Positions 11,794 to 23,042 of a stretch of DNA of 64,000 bases are shown here, piece by piece; positions within the stretch are counted from its first letter, which is position 1; every line of letters begins with the position of its first letter. The stretch is from Fagopyrum homotropicum (lineage: Eukaryota; Streptophyta; Magnoliopsida; Caryophyllales; Polygonaceae), in NCBI GenBank assembly GCA_033239125.1, contig BSWB01000005.1, positions 99,323,994-99,387,993 on the forward strand, given 5' to 3'. A program made the position numbers and the translations under genes. A model generated the notes under the pieces. That model was not told the DNA's origin and ran no database searches. It was given only the letters and a program-made list of their open reading frames with translations.

Positions 11794-13507
11794 TGTTAGC
11801 ATGAAATATTTTGATATTTTAGGCACGTTTTCTAAGTGTATTTCATCCATATTGATTGTCATTGATTAAGCATTAATGCATTTGTGAGCTAGTTTGTCTA
11901 TAATGTCGATATAGAGATCTACACAAGCTTTATGTTGATTATAGGCAATTAAGAGCTATTTCCGAACGGAATTGAGCAAGGATGGATTTGATGGAGCATG
12001 TCCATGAATTGAGGACATTCCTAGGAGCTAAGGAAGTGTCAACTTGAAGAATGCACGAGACTAAGGAAGAATCACGTTCTAGCCCTAAACCACGCTCTAA
12101 AATACGGCCGTACTACTTTCCACGTTCAAGTCCACGGCCGTGGAACCATGGCAAGGGAAGTGTGGTTCATTCCAGCAACTTCTACGGCCGTGGAGGAGTT
12201 GTGTCAAACCATGATGATTCCCACGCTCTAAATTACGGCCGTGGAACCCTTCCACGACAGTGATCTTGGCGATCTTTTTCGCCACACTTTAAGCCACGAT
12301 CTCCTACGCAATTGGGCCGGGCCGATATTTTATCTTACACTATAAAAGGACGGACGAAGAGAGATTCCGTCACCTTCGCTTACGCATAGATGCATCTTAC
12401 GCTTACTCTTGGAATTGCCCTAATTTCGCATTTGGCGAAGATTGTGTTTGAGAGATTTTTGCGCTTTGTCATTGGGATTTCCGGATTGACGGAAGATCGA
12501 GGATTCGGAAGATTGTTCGTAAGAAGATCTCGCTTCTTGTTTAGGTTTGATTTAGAAGACGGATTGACATCCCGTTCTTCCTCCTTATCTAAGATTTGTG
12601 ATTGTTTGTGTTATTCCGAATCTATTGACAATATTGTTCTTGACTTGTGGATTTGAGATTAGTTTGAAAGTTATTGAAGGTTTTCGGAAGTTTTCATCTT
12701 TCATTCTCTTAAACCTTGAATTTGATATCAATATGACTATTGTTGGCTAAAAACCCTTAACAATTCTAAGGTGAAGGGTTGATAGTTGTGGCTTAGATGA
12801 TGATAGATCGATCGTAAACAGATTGGACCCTGAGAGTTAGAGAGAATCGCCGACAACCTTAATCCACGGTCAGTTCTTGAGCTTCCACGGCCTTGGAACT
12901 CAAGAACTACCCGTAATTTTGTGTTAAGTTACGAACTTGCTTTTACTTTAATCCAAAGTTAAAGATTTGCTTTAACTTAGTCTTGGCTTGCCTTTTCTAG
13001 GTGGTAGTGAAGCCTCAACAACCTCTACCGCGATTGTGAGTGTCACAACCTTAATCGGTTTAGTTAGTCTTGATCCTTGGATTACAAGTTTGGGTATTTG
13101 ACGTTAATTCTTACCTTTAGATCCTTTCTATACTGAAGCCTCAACAACCTTTATAGAGAGTGTCTTCTAGGTGAGTCACATAAGGTTTTTGGAACTTCAC
13201 CGTACGATTACCTTACATTAGCATACCTTTGCAACCCTCAACTCTGTCCTTATACCTTTAGTATATCTTGAATCGATTGCAACAGCTGGATACTTGGATC
13301 TTTAGGATTGTTGTTTTCCCAATATTTGAAAAGCTTCATACATTTACTCGCTTGATAACCTATAATTGAATTTGTTCCCCCCAAATCCCTGTGTTCGATA
13401 CTCTGAAATTCTTGCTCAACTATATCGATCCGTACACTGCGGGTTCGCTTGCTTGATTTCTAGTTTTATATTTAAAGCTTATTTGCACGCACGCTAAGTG
13501 GCGAACA
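11794..13507 (+). repeat. Ath-1 3' LTR
   Basis: 1,714 bp, with about 36 differences from 357-2070 by eye. The TATA box is at 12341-12347. The motif A copy at 12885-12896 has lost its symmetry by one base (CCACGGCCTTGG), whereas the 5' LTR copy is intact. Confidence 0.95.
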
Positions 13508-13512
13508 GTGAC
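13508..13512. repeat. Target site duplication GTGAC, right copy (Ath-1)
   Basis: Exact copy of 352-356, directly after the LTR terminal CA. Confidence 0.95.
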
Positions 13513-16133
13513 GATCAAGAATAAGTACCCATTTCCCCGTATCGACGATCTTTTGGATCAGCTGCATGAAGATTCAGTGTTTTCGAGGATCGATCTGAGA
13601 TTTGGATATCACCAGCTGAGGGTGAGAGAGCAGGATATAGCCAAGACGGCATTTCGGACCAGATATGGACACTACGAGTTTGTAGTGAAGCCATTCAAGC
13701 TAACGAATGTGCCCGTAGTTTTTATGGAGTTGATGAATAGCATCTTCATCAATTTCCTAGACCAGTTTGTGGTTGTCTTCATAGACGATATTTTGGTTTA
13801 CTCTTGCAGCAGAGATGAGCATGCAGGACACTTGAGGATCGTTCTTCATGTCTTACATGACAGAGATATTTACGCCAAGCTCTCTAACCGCGAGTTTTGG
13901 ATGCCCGTGGTAGCATTCCTTGGTCACATCGTTTCGGCTGAAGGGATCAAGGTAGATCCAGCGTAGATTGATTTCGTAGCGTCTTGGTCGCCTCCTAAGA
14001 ACGTCAAGGAGGTACACAACTTTATAGGATTGGCGGGCTACTACCCGAGTTTTGTTGAGGGCGTTTCAGTTATCGCTTGACCGCTCACTTCATTGTTGAG
14101 GAAGTCTACGAGGTTTGTATGGCCTGAGCCGTGCCTGCGGAGCTTTGAGGAGCTGAAGAAGAGGTTGACCTCTACTCCTATCATAACTCAGCCAGAGGGC
14201 ATTAAGGATTTTGTGGTCTACAGTGATGCATCCAAGCTAGGCTTGGGATGCATTCTAATGCAGAGGGGTAAGGTGATTGCTTACGCGTCTCGACAGCTGA
14301 AGACGTACGAGGGTTACCCTACCCACGATCTAGAGTAAGCTGTTGTTGTTCACGCTTTGAAGATTTGGAGGCATTATCTATACGGAGCTATGTGTCAGAT
14401 TTTCACAGACCACCAGAGTCTGAAGTATATATTCACTCAGCGAGAGTTGAATAACCGTTAGAGGAGATGGTTGGAGTTGATCAAGGACTTCGAACTTGAG
14501 ATCTTATACTACCCGGGGAAGGCTAATGTGGTAGCAAATGCCCTTATTAGAAAGACGCCCCGAGAGATAGCGATCGCTAGGCTGACATCTCAGCCACAAT
14601 TACAATGAGACCTTGTGTGCCTAGAGATGGATATTCACTTTTCGGATTCCGACAACTACCTATCCACTTTGGAGATAGTACCTGATTTGTTGGCTAAAAT
14701 CCGACAGAAGCAGAAGAGTTGCCCAGCTTTGACACACATCCGAGACAAGATGTCTCGAGGAGAGGCACCATAGTTTGTAGTAGGTGTTGATGGTATCTTG
14801 AGACGTCAAGAGCGTGTTTGTGTGCCTTCAGATTGAGAGTTGAGACAGAGGATCCTATAGGAGGCTTACTCTTCAGCTTACTCAATGCACCATGGTGCGA
14901 TTAAGATGTACCAGGATATCAGATGCTCTTTTTGGTGGGAAGGTCTGAAGCTAGATGTCACAAGATATATAGCCTAGTGTGTGACCTGTCAACAGGTCAA
15001 GATCGAGCATCATCGACCAGGAGGCGAACTACAACCACTTCCAGTCCCTCAGTGGAAGTGGGAAGACATCTCAATGGATTTTGTTATCGGTTTGAGACCG
15101 AGTTGAGGTTTTGATGGTATCTGTATGATAGTTGATCGACTAACGAAGACCGCACGTTTCATTCCTATCAAGGAAACTTGGTCGGAAAGTCGATTGGCGT
15201 AGGAGTTCACGAGATAGATAGTGAGACTTCACGGAGTACCTAGGACTATAGTTACTAATAGAGACGGACGGTTCACTTTGAGGTTCTGGTAGCAAGCACA
15301 TGCCGCCCTAGGTACGAGTCTACAGTTCACGACTGCTTATTATCCTCGGACCGATGGTAAGTCCGAGCAGACCATCCAGACACTATAGGACATGTTGGGA
15401 GCCTGCGTGTTGGATTGGGGACAAGTGTGGTCAGATCACATTCCCTTAGTGGATTTTTCGTATAACAACAATTGGCACGCATCGATCAGGATGGCTCCTT
15501 ATGAGGCTTTATACGGACAGAGATTCCGTACACCGTTGTGTTAGGATGAGCCGAGCATTGTTGGCGGAGTAGCACCTGAGCAGATACATGACGACATGGC
15601 TCGAGTAGCAGTGATCCGAGAGCGGATGTTAGCAACACAAATTCGACAGAAGTCTTATGCAGATAAGAGGCGTAGACCTCTAGAGTTCAGATTTAGAGCT
15701 CAGGTTTAGTTGAGAGTATCTCCGACACGAGGCGTCAAACGTATCGGTGTCAAGGGGAAGTTGAGTCCTAGATATTTAAGACCATTCGAGATTCTTGAGC
15801 GTGTTGGAGAGGCAACATACATACTTGCTTTGCCACCGAGACTCGAGGGTGTTCACCCGTCTTCCATATGTCTCAGTTACGGGAGTGCATACCGGACCCA
15901 AGGCATATCGTCAGTCACGAGGATCTAGTGATCGAGCCAGACCACACGTTTATGGAGCATCCAGTGGCTGTCCTAGAGCATAGTACGTGACACTTGCGTT
16001 CGAAGGACATACCGATGATGAAGATTCAGTGGTCGATGCGAGGAGCTGATGAGGCAACTTGGGAGACAGAAGATAATATCTAGAGGAACTATCTGGAGTT
16101 TTACATTGAGTTTGATGCACCTTTAGCACAGTA
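13508..16133 (+). pseudogene. pol: Tek-1 pol, right part: RT, RNase H, integrase; many stops
   Basis: Continues the RT cut at 356: [19 protein letters not shown], then active-site region [12 protein letters not shown] (about 13767-13803), RNase H ([17 protein letters not shown], about 14213), an HHCC-like region (about 14880-15000), the integrase core (DFVIGL, VDRLTKTARFIP, GVPRTIVTNRDGRF, TTAYYPRTDGKSEQ) and a C-terminal part with IPMMKIQWS. One frame (13508, 14093 and 15710 agree) survives for about 2.3 kb but holds about 16 stops: at 13964, 14078, 14336, 14459, 14606, 14771, 14834, 14858, 14975, 15104 and further on. Most are TAG. A frameshift lies near 15860. This is a long-dead Tekay/Del-like chromovirus. 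Confidence 0.9.
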
Positions 16134-16304
16134 GTCATGTTTGGTTTTTCCTTTGTTGTGTTGCGTTGCGCACACTTTTGTGACATTTTGAGTTACATGC
16201 CCCTTAGCGGGAATATATGAGTTCAGTTGGTTTTTTGTGTGGTTGTTAAGTGATTGTTCGGCTATTGCAAGTTTCGGAAAAAACTTCTTTTTAGGGGGAT
16301 TTAA
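16134..16304 (+). other. Tek-1 3' untranslated region and polypurine tract
   Basis: Noncoding stretch ending in TAGGGGGATTTAA (16292-16304), a polypurine tract directly before the LTR TG. Confidence 0.75.
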
Positions 16305-18059
16305 TGTAAGATCCAGTTTTCACCTTCACTGCCCTCGCGGTGAAGGAGGCCGCCCCAGCAGCCTTGGAGTCTATCACTGCCCATGCGGTGACAAGGGGCC
16401 GCCCTAGCGGCTGAGGCAATTCGCCCCTGCGGATTCGCTGCAGATCGCACCCGATTTGTTTTCGTTCGTTTTATCTTCCTTCCATAGATAGAATATCCGA
16501 TCTTCTATCTATGGGTCGGGTTCCTTATCTCCTTCTTAAACCTAGTCGCCCTTTTCATCTATCTTTCCCGCCTCTCCTATATATTCCTGTCTTTTCTTAT
16601 TTTTCCCGTTTCTTGCATTCGTTCTTCAACCCTGAGAGTTGTAGCCGTTCCCCTTGCTTTCCCTGTGATCTTGTGGAACGTGTAAGTTCCTTCTCATCTG
16701 ATTCTTCCTCACGTTCATGAGCTGATGCATGTCTTTCCCCTTCTGTTTCGTCTTTCTTCTTCGTTCTTCCCTTTTCTTATTTTCCATGGATCAAGCTTGA
16801 GCCTTGATTCTTGTGGGAGCATTTCGTTGTTGATATGTTGTCGTTCACAGGCTCCCCTGGTTGAGTTGTGAAGTGTGAGAGTGTTGGTAGAGCAAGCTTC
16901 GGCCTTGTCATGGTTCTGTTATCGTCAAGAAGTCGATAGTGCCTCTACACCGTTATCCGCCCACGCGCCTGAGCATTCCCGCCCCAGCGGCAACCCGCCC
17001 ATGCGCCTTGTCGGACCGCCCCTGCGGTTTATCTGTAGTAGCTCCCGTCTTTGGTGAGTTGCTTCCTTCCTTGCTTCCCTCGTTCCTTTTCTTACCTTTC
17101 GATGATGTTGTTGACCCTTGGTGTTCTGTAAGACTAAGGTTGAGACCTTAGCTTGTGTAGATCTCTTAGAGATCATGGAGACTAGAAGTTATAGACTTCT
17201 AGCATTCATTTTGGTTCTTGATTCGTGATGCTTTTGTGAACAGGCTTCCTTTCGTCCTTTCCTGAGGATTTCCTGAGTGTTGTTGAGTGCTGAGCTTACC
17301 TTTGAGTGAGGTAAGTCCCTTGGACTTACTTAGCTTCATTCCGCATATTGGTTTGATTGTATTGGCTTGATTGTGTTGTTTATCTTGTTATAACTGATAA
17401 CCGGAATAGGATTCACCTTTGCTATACCTTAATTATCCCAAGTGTATTATAACCGGGCGTTTACCGCTTATCAAATTCAGAATGAGGAAACTGGGAGGTG
17501 CTCTCACGACCAGTCCAGCAGGTGACAGAAGAATGCATACGTTCTATTCCTGTTGGTAAAAGGGAATGGAGACGAGATCGTAGCGATACTCGTATAACAA
17601 CTATAAGTTGAATTAGTAATTGGATAAGCTAATGAAAGATAATAACTGGCTGTTGTGTGAGCATGATATATGTTTACTTTACCTTATGTGTGTTTGTGCC
17701 TTTATTGACAATCTGATTTGTAGAATGTTAGCTAACGGTTTATACCGATGTTGTAGATGTTCCACAGGTTTGGGATGCTGCTGAGTGATCCGGAGGGTGT
17801 GGACAGCCGGGATTCCCGTACATTATAGAACGGGATCGGGTTTAGGTTTATGTTGTTGCTTTCCCTTTTTGTTTTGAACTCGGCTGCGAGTCTTTTATGT
17901 TTTCCTTTGTTTAAACCTTTGGTTGTATATTGAGTTTTGGTTTTCATTCGTTTGTGCCTTGTTGTAAGATTCGTTGCGTCGTTGCTACTCTGAGGGTCAA
18001 GACCCATTGTGAGGTCCTAGCCCGTAACGCTTCGAGTGATAACAACTTGGGGTGTTACA
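16305..18059 (+). repeat. Tek-1 3' LTR with motif C palindromes
   Basis: Starts TGTAAGATCC and ends GGGGTGTTACA, 1,755 bp. The end (GACCCATTGTGAGGTCCTAG, then the terminal block) is homologous to the ends of the Tek-2 and solo LTRs read on the minus strand, so all three are one lineage. Motif C copies lie at 16330-16435 (including TCGCCCCTGCGG at 16421) and at 16955-17030 (perfect CCGCCCCTGCGG at 17016-17027). The 5' LTR lies outside the window, so no TSD can be checked. Confidence 0.85.
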
Positions 18060-18885
18060 AACTCTCAAGTGAAGAACGTTGAAGAGAAGATCTCGGTAAC
18101 TTGAAGATCTTATTTGCAACGACTACTTCTCAAACAATGTGAGAAGATCTCGCTCAAACAAACATCGGTTTCTATGGAGGAAAGAAGATGTTACAACGGT
18201 TGCAAGACAACGGCTATAACAAGATCTCTATAGAAGACTATAAATGAAGACATCGATTGAAGATGAAGAAAAGAGCTTACAAGTGAAAGTAATCAAGCCT
18301 TCCAAGCGTTCATACAAGAACATCTTCATCGATCCAAAAGTTTATCTTCCTCTTTAAGTTTACATAGGATTATTCATTAGATTGAGAAACACAAGAGCTG
18401 CATTGACATATCATTATAGTGTTATACTTGAGTGAGGTACTCTGCAAAGTAACTAGGCTATTATTGCTAGAATAGTAGTTGACTAGATCGTCACATTGAG
18501 ACTACATTGAGAGAAGAAGGGAAGTTCTTCTAGGTTGTATTTAGGACTCAAAACAAGCAGATAATAGATAGTTAGAATCCTAGGGTCGGAAACCCTATGC
18601 GGAGAGTAGGTTGTTAGGGCTGAATTTCATAAACATATCACTGTGTCGATCTCTTACATTTTGCACTTTATATCACATTTTATTGTGACTAACAACTTTC
18701 TGCAGGTTTCAAAGTCAAGGCCTTGAGATCCACTTTAAAGCCTTGAGAAATAATTTTGTCACTAAGCACAGAGATCGACTTCAATGCCTTGAGATTAGTG
18801 TCAAAGCCTTGATATACTATATTGCGAAAAGTTCCCATACTCTATTCAACCCCCCTTCTAGAGTATTTTATATCCTTATCAATCC
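18060..18885 (+). repeat. Ty1/copia LTR-like remnant
   Basis: No coding sequence. The features fit the 3' part of a copia LTR: a TATAAATGAAGAC stretch near 18238 and, close to the end, GCGAAAAGTTCCC followed by TCTATTCAACCCCCC (about 18827-18857), a common copia LTR ending. No primer binding site follows, and the left end is cut by the Tek-1 insertion. A solo or truncated LTR is the best reading. Confidence 0.45.
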
Positions 18886-18959
18886 CCTACTTGGTTCTTC
18901 AAATAAGATTCCACCTCATCACACTAATCTTTTACATTCAAAAAAATATCATTGAACCT
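18886..18959. other. Short spacer, nothing recognised
   Basis: I see no repeat end, ORF or motif here. Confidence 0.5.
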
Positions 18960-19335
18960 TAACCCTATGAAAACCAAACACAATACTGAACAAGTCAAGA
19001 GAGGCTTGGTTCAAGGAAAAGGACGTCTATGTGAACATGTGAAATAAGCAAGTGAAGAAACCAATATGTTTATTGTGTGGAATTATGAGAAAGAACGGAA
19101 CTCAACAAACAAGAAAGACGACACACATATTTATAGTGGTTCAACCAATGATGAATACATCCACTTTAGAGAGACTTTATTGAGGAGTTTCAAAATACAA
19201 ATATTGTAAGCAGAGGAAAGGCTACAAAATACAAAGTAATGAAACCTAGATAATACTTGGTCATAAAGTATAAGACTAGGCCAAACAACAAAGGCTCGAA
19301 CGGATGACAAGCCCATTCAAGGCACATCAAGAAAT
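18960..19335 (-). repeat. Ty1/copia LTR, minus strand
   Basis: Read on the minus strand, the sequence AAGGTGGAGATTTC (complement of about 19332-19345) is a typical copia polypurine tract directly before an LTR start at about 19331. A TATA box (TATAAATATG, complement of about 19124-19133) lies within. The far end is approximate and no TSD was found. Confidence 0.6.
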
Positions 19336-20200
19336 CTCCACCTTGACTTGAATCCTCACAAACATACCATAATCACTAGTCAATACCCACACTAGATCCT
19401 GATTCTATCCAGATGTGCCCCTTTAGCTCTCAACAACTTCTGGCATGAAGCAAGTCCAAACAATAGTGAAACTTATTGCATGGTGTTGACTTTGTGAAAA
19501 TATTATCGGATTATCCACAATGCCTACTTTCTTCACCTTAATCCTCTTCTCATTTATCAAGAAATGATACCTAATGTCAATATGCTTAGTCCTCTCATGA
19601 TGAACCCGATCCTTAGCAAAACAGATTACACTCATATTGTGACAATATACAATAGCTTAATCATGATGTATACCTAGATCGATCACTAACCAATCCCTTC
19701 AACCAAATGCCCTCTTTAGTGGATTTTGTCAATGTCATGTATTTGCCTATGTGGTAGACAAAGTGATAGTAGGTTGTTAGGCTATATTTGCCTATGTGGT
19801 AGACAAAGTGATAGCAGGTGGTTAGCTCATGAGCATCCGCCTCTTCAACAACTTGTAAAGCATAACCAACCATATCTTTAAAACCATACCTTTGTGGAGG
19901 TTTTACTCCAACTCTTGTTGAGCGACCCTTAGTTAAGTTCTGGTGAATAGTTGTCGGTGGTTGATTTTTTTGATGTTGTAGATTCTGGTAGCTCATCTTC
20001 TGATTGTGGTTGTTCTTCTTTTGGTTGAGGAAGAAAATGGATCTCCACTTGTGTATCATCACTGCTACTCTTCGTTGATTTCATTGACTTCACTGTCGAG
20101 TTAAGCATAGAACTCTCAAAAAAAGAGACACTTCTACTACTCATAATAACTCTTTTCTCGGATGAAGATCAGACTCTATATCCCTTGACACCATCTCCAT
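19336..20200 (-). pseudogene. Ty1/copia pol remnant: integrase-RT linker joined to RNase H, RT missing
   Basis: On the minus strand, from high to low coordinates: a GVKGYRVWSSSEKRVIMSR-type end of the integrase region (about 20200-20110), an acidic and Ser-rich linker, RSTRVGVKPPQRYGFKDMV (about 19920-19860), then directly STKEGIWLKGLV and HERTKHIDIRYHFL plus KKVGIVDNP (about 19720-19510), which belong to the end of copia RNase H. The whole RT (about 700 bp) is missing between linker and RNase H. The frame is broken. This dead element belongs with the LTR at 18960-19335. Confidence 0.75.
19741..19830. repeat. 45-bp tandem duplication
   Basis: 19741-19785 and 19786-19830 are near-identical 45-bp units starting ATTTGCCTATGTGGTAGACA. 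They lie exactly where RT was lost from the copia remnant, so they may be a scar of the deletion and repair. The unit is a multiple of 3 and keeps the minus-strand frame. Confidence 0.85.
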
Positions 20201-21216
20201 AGCCTACACACATTCCTTTATTTGTTCGAGGTTCTAGTTACCTTCATTGACATGATAGTAAATTGTAAAAAAAAAGCTAAAACTAGAATAGTCAGTAGAC
20301 TTACAAGATGGCCTCATAAGGCATTTCAAGAACTTCTAAGAGAGTATGCCACCGTCAAAAGGAAAAAATTTATTGGATCGTGATAAGATACCTCTAGGAT
20401 ACATGTGTGGATTTTAATATTATTAGAGGAAAAGAAAGCCAATATGGAGGAGCAAGTCTCCTAGTTTTTGTGTTGTGCTAGTATTCTGCTTTAGGTTTGA
20501 CCGCTTTAGGTCCCATTGAAAGGGACTTTTTATTGATAGAACGGACAAAAGATCATATAAATCCAATTAACTAAGTTTGTCACTCGACTTAGCCCTTTGT
20601 CGGATGGGCTTCTAGGACCCTTCTTAAGTAGTTTTTTTTTAATGCAGGAAGAGCCCTTATATATTGTAAGCAAAACTAGTTTGTTTCGTTTGAGAAGAAT
20701 GGGTTATTAAAAACTTTTTTATTGTTATTACAAAATAGACGGCTTAATTTTCTTAATTATAGGTAAAAATGCTTGTTATTAATTGTAAAATATATAGCAA
20801 CGAGCCTTACTTTAAAAACCTTAATTATACTCATCAGAATAATAATCGCCCACAAACCTCTTTCACCCAACTAATTTTAATCCCGTTTAACTAGTTTGAA
20901 AAAATATGTTTATTCAATAATCGGCCGTTATATATTACGATGAAAACTAGCACCGATCTCAATACTACAACTGCAAGATCAAACATTATTATGACTCCCT
21001 AGTCATGAAAATGGAGACGATTGATTAGAATTTGGTATAGGGCGATTAAAAAAAACAGAAAAAGAAAAAAGTGGATCCACGTAGAGTGAGCGAAAGCAGC
21101 CAAAAAAAAAGAGATGATTGACGAATGAGCAGACAAATTATAAGTGTGCTGTCTAATTGTATACAAGTGTAGCTTAAGGTGTTAGATCTGCATTCCACAA
21201 ATCTGATTGATGATCA
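20201..21216. other. TE-poor region upstream of the DVL gene
   Basis: AT-rich, with no supported ORF or TE end. It must contain the promoter of the gene at 21217, but I cannot name a convincing TATA box. A purine-rich run at 21050-21115 is the only marked composition feature. Confidence 0.5.
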
Positions 21217-21510
21217 ATGGAAGATCCAGATCTGTTGACTGGAAAGAAATGGCGGATCTCCAAGAAGGAGAAGCCCAATTCCTCCTCCTACTCGCTCTCG
21301 AAAAGCTCATCCGTAAGAATCATCCAGCAGCAGCATTCGCCGCCGCACAGCAGCAGCAGCAGCAACCTCCGCCGCAGCTCCTCCACCCGGCAGCCCTCTT
21401 CGGAAAAGGGCGGGTTCAGCCGCAAGTGCAAGGAGCAGAAGGCCCGTTTCTACATCATGAAACGCTGCGTTGCGATGCTGGTCCGCTGGCGCAACCACGA
21501 CGACTCGTGA
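21217..21510 (+). CDS. DEVIL/ROTUNDIFOLIA-like (DVL/RTFL) small peptide
   Basis: A 97-residue single-exon host gene. The last third (residues about 67-91, FSRKCKEQKARFYIMKRCVA, then MLVRW) matches the DVL/RTF domain: a basic Cys motif, KEQ-[KR]-ARFYI, RC and a hydrophobic ML run ending in W. Members of this plant family are short peptides, often at the plasma membrane, that limit polar cell proliferation and change organ shape when overexpressed. The N-terminal part is Ser-rich and low in complexity, as is usual; a CAGCAG repeat near 21350 encodes part of it. The ATG has G at +4 and is the first in frame. The spacing between the RKC motif and KEQ looks shorter than in typical members (inference from memory). 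No TE copy of it is seen, and the frame is intact between decayed repeats, which supports a live gene. Confidence 0.88.
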   Translation: MEDPDLLTGKKWRISKKEKPNSSSYSLSKSSSVRIIQQQHSPPHSSSSSNLRRSSSTRQPSSEKGGFSRKCKEQKARFYIMKRCVAMLVRWRNHDDS

Positions 21511-21824
21511 ACCATCATCGCTGTGTAACTGTAATTCATCCTTCCTTGCTACTACGTACATCGCTGTCTTATTTTTTGCATTATTGGAGATGCGTTTCTG
21601 GTGCCTTATTTTGTTCTCATCTATCAAATTGGGATCGCACTGTTTTTGGTCATTCAAATGTTAATTTATGCTGATTAATTCATAATTATTCACCATCATA
21701 TATTGCTCTACTGTTGCTCATATGCATTCAAATACACCGGAGAATTGTGGATTTTGTCTTTTTTTTTTTTCTAATATTACCTCTTCAATAACGTTATTTG
21801 CAGGGCTCACCTAACAAACAACCC
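21511..21824. other. Downstream flank of the DVL gene
   Basis: Probable 3' UTR and AT-rich flank with a T11 run near 21758. No ORF or TE end is supported. Confidence 0.5.
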
Positions 21825-22230
21825 GCTAGGTAACTAATGGTCTAAAACCACCTTTAACAATGTTCCGTCAACAAAACACCACCCCCGTCCTATTTCAAAA
21901 AAACAACTTTTGAATGTTTAAATATTTTCTTAATTATTTTTCATCATAAATTATAATACTAAACTAAAACATTGAAACTAATTATGATATTGATATTAAT
22001 AATGAAAATTTATCTTGTTTGTGTTTAATTTTAAATTATTTTAATGTAAATTTAATTGGTATAGGGTGGTTAATTGGAAGCATTTAAAATTAATTGTCGT
22101 TTTATGTCAAAAAAATATATAAAGGGTGATTTATTATAAGTATATGATTATTCATAGTGGTTTAATGTTAAAAAATCATAAAGAGTGATTTATTGTAAAA
22201 GAGTGATTATTAAGGGTGGTTTTACCTAGC
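21825..22230. mobile_element. Possible MITE with imperfect terminal inverted repeats
   Basis: The left end holds GCTAGGTA (21825) and TAAAACCACCTTTAA (from 21843). The right end, 22208-22230, reads TTAAGGGTGGTTTTACCTAGC, largely its reverse complement. The interior is AT-rich, has no ORF and repeats GTGATTTATT-like words. The size fits a MITE, but the ends are imperfect and no clear TSD was found. Confidence 0.35.
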
Positions 22231-22930
22231 TTTTTCTAGATCCGGAGAATCATTAAGTATTTAAAAGAAATGTAGTCTCATGTCAAAATTTTTTATATAT
22301 AGATTCACAAAATGGCATTTAATTACAAAAATTATTAATAAATTTCATTTTGTTAAAGTTTTAGTAACAATTTTATATATATCTATATATAATTACTTAA
22401 ATAAAAAATAATAATAACATATTTGTAGTAATGATTTTTTAAAATCTGTAACTTTATTTTATTGTTATTTATTTTAACAAAATCAAATTACGTATTTTTT
22501 ATATTTAATATCTTTAAGCAAAGTGCATGTAAGTATTGTGAAGTTAATATTTCTAAACGGGAGGTCACAATTAAAGTCACAAAATTTATTTAATACTGAG
22601 TTTTTCGTAACATTTTTTTAGTTAAAACAAGTTTGTAGTTCCATGTTATTGTTATTTAGTTTTTCAAAATAAGTATCTTTTCGGTTTAGTATCTTTTTTT
22701 CTTTTTTATATCTTTTTCTCATAATTTATTTTAAAAACTTTGTTATCCATGATTTTTTAACTCGGTCATATTTTTATCAATTTTGCTGGATTATTCCATA
22801 TCGGTTATCAAGTAATATTGATAATTTGAGAGCTTTTATAATTAGAAGGTTTTACGAATAAATAAATCATATATTTTCTGCATTTTGGATAAGATCAAAT
22901 AAAATATTTATTAATTCAAGATTAATATCT
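22231..22930. other. AT-rich intergenic DNA
   Basis: Nothing recognised. The sequence near 22795-22870 (ATCGGTTATCAAGTA, then AGAAGGTTTTA) is similar to that near 23500-23560, so a diverged duplication or old repeat may span this area. Confidence 0.4.
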
Positions 22931-23042
22931 GGTATACGGGTCGTTGATCTACTGGTATGTAGGTAAATGATCTAGTACGTCGATCAATGGTCTATTGGTA
23001 TGCATGTCGTTGACATATTGGTACACGGGTCATTGACATATT
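22931..23042. repeat. Degenerate 23-bp tandem repeat
   Basis: Units start GGTATACGGGTCGTTGATCT (22931), GGTATGTAGG (22954), a 20-bp variant (22977), GGTATGCATGTCGTTGACAT (22997) and GGTACACGGGTCATTGACAT (23020). About five units with moderate divergence. Confidence 0.75.

Larger units (their letters stand above)
357..13507 (+). mobile_element. Ath-1: complete Athila-like LTR retrotransposon, inserted in Tek-1
   Basis: The element is 13,151 bp with two 1,714-bp LTRs (TG...CA), a 5-bp target duplication, a tRNA-Asp-type primer binding site, one long gag-pol frame, an accessory ORF and a polypurine tract. I count about 36 differences between its LTRs by eye (about 2%), so it is fairly young. 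Gag-pol keeps one frame over 5.9 kb and is broken only by five in-frame stops. The aORF has one stop and one frameshift. At this LTR divergence a few stops are expected from neutral decay after insertion, so the element may have been functional when it landed. Its hallmark is a dispersed 12-bp palindrome, CCACGGCCGTGG. Confidence 0.95.
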
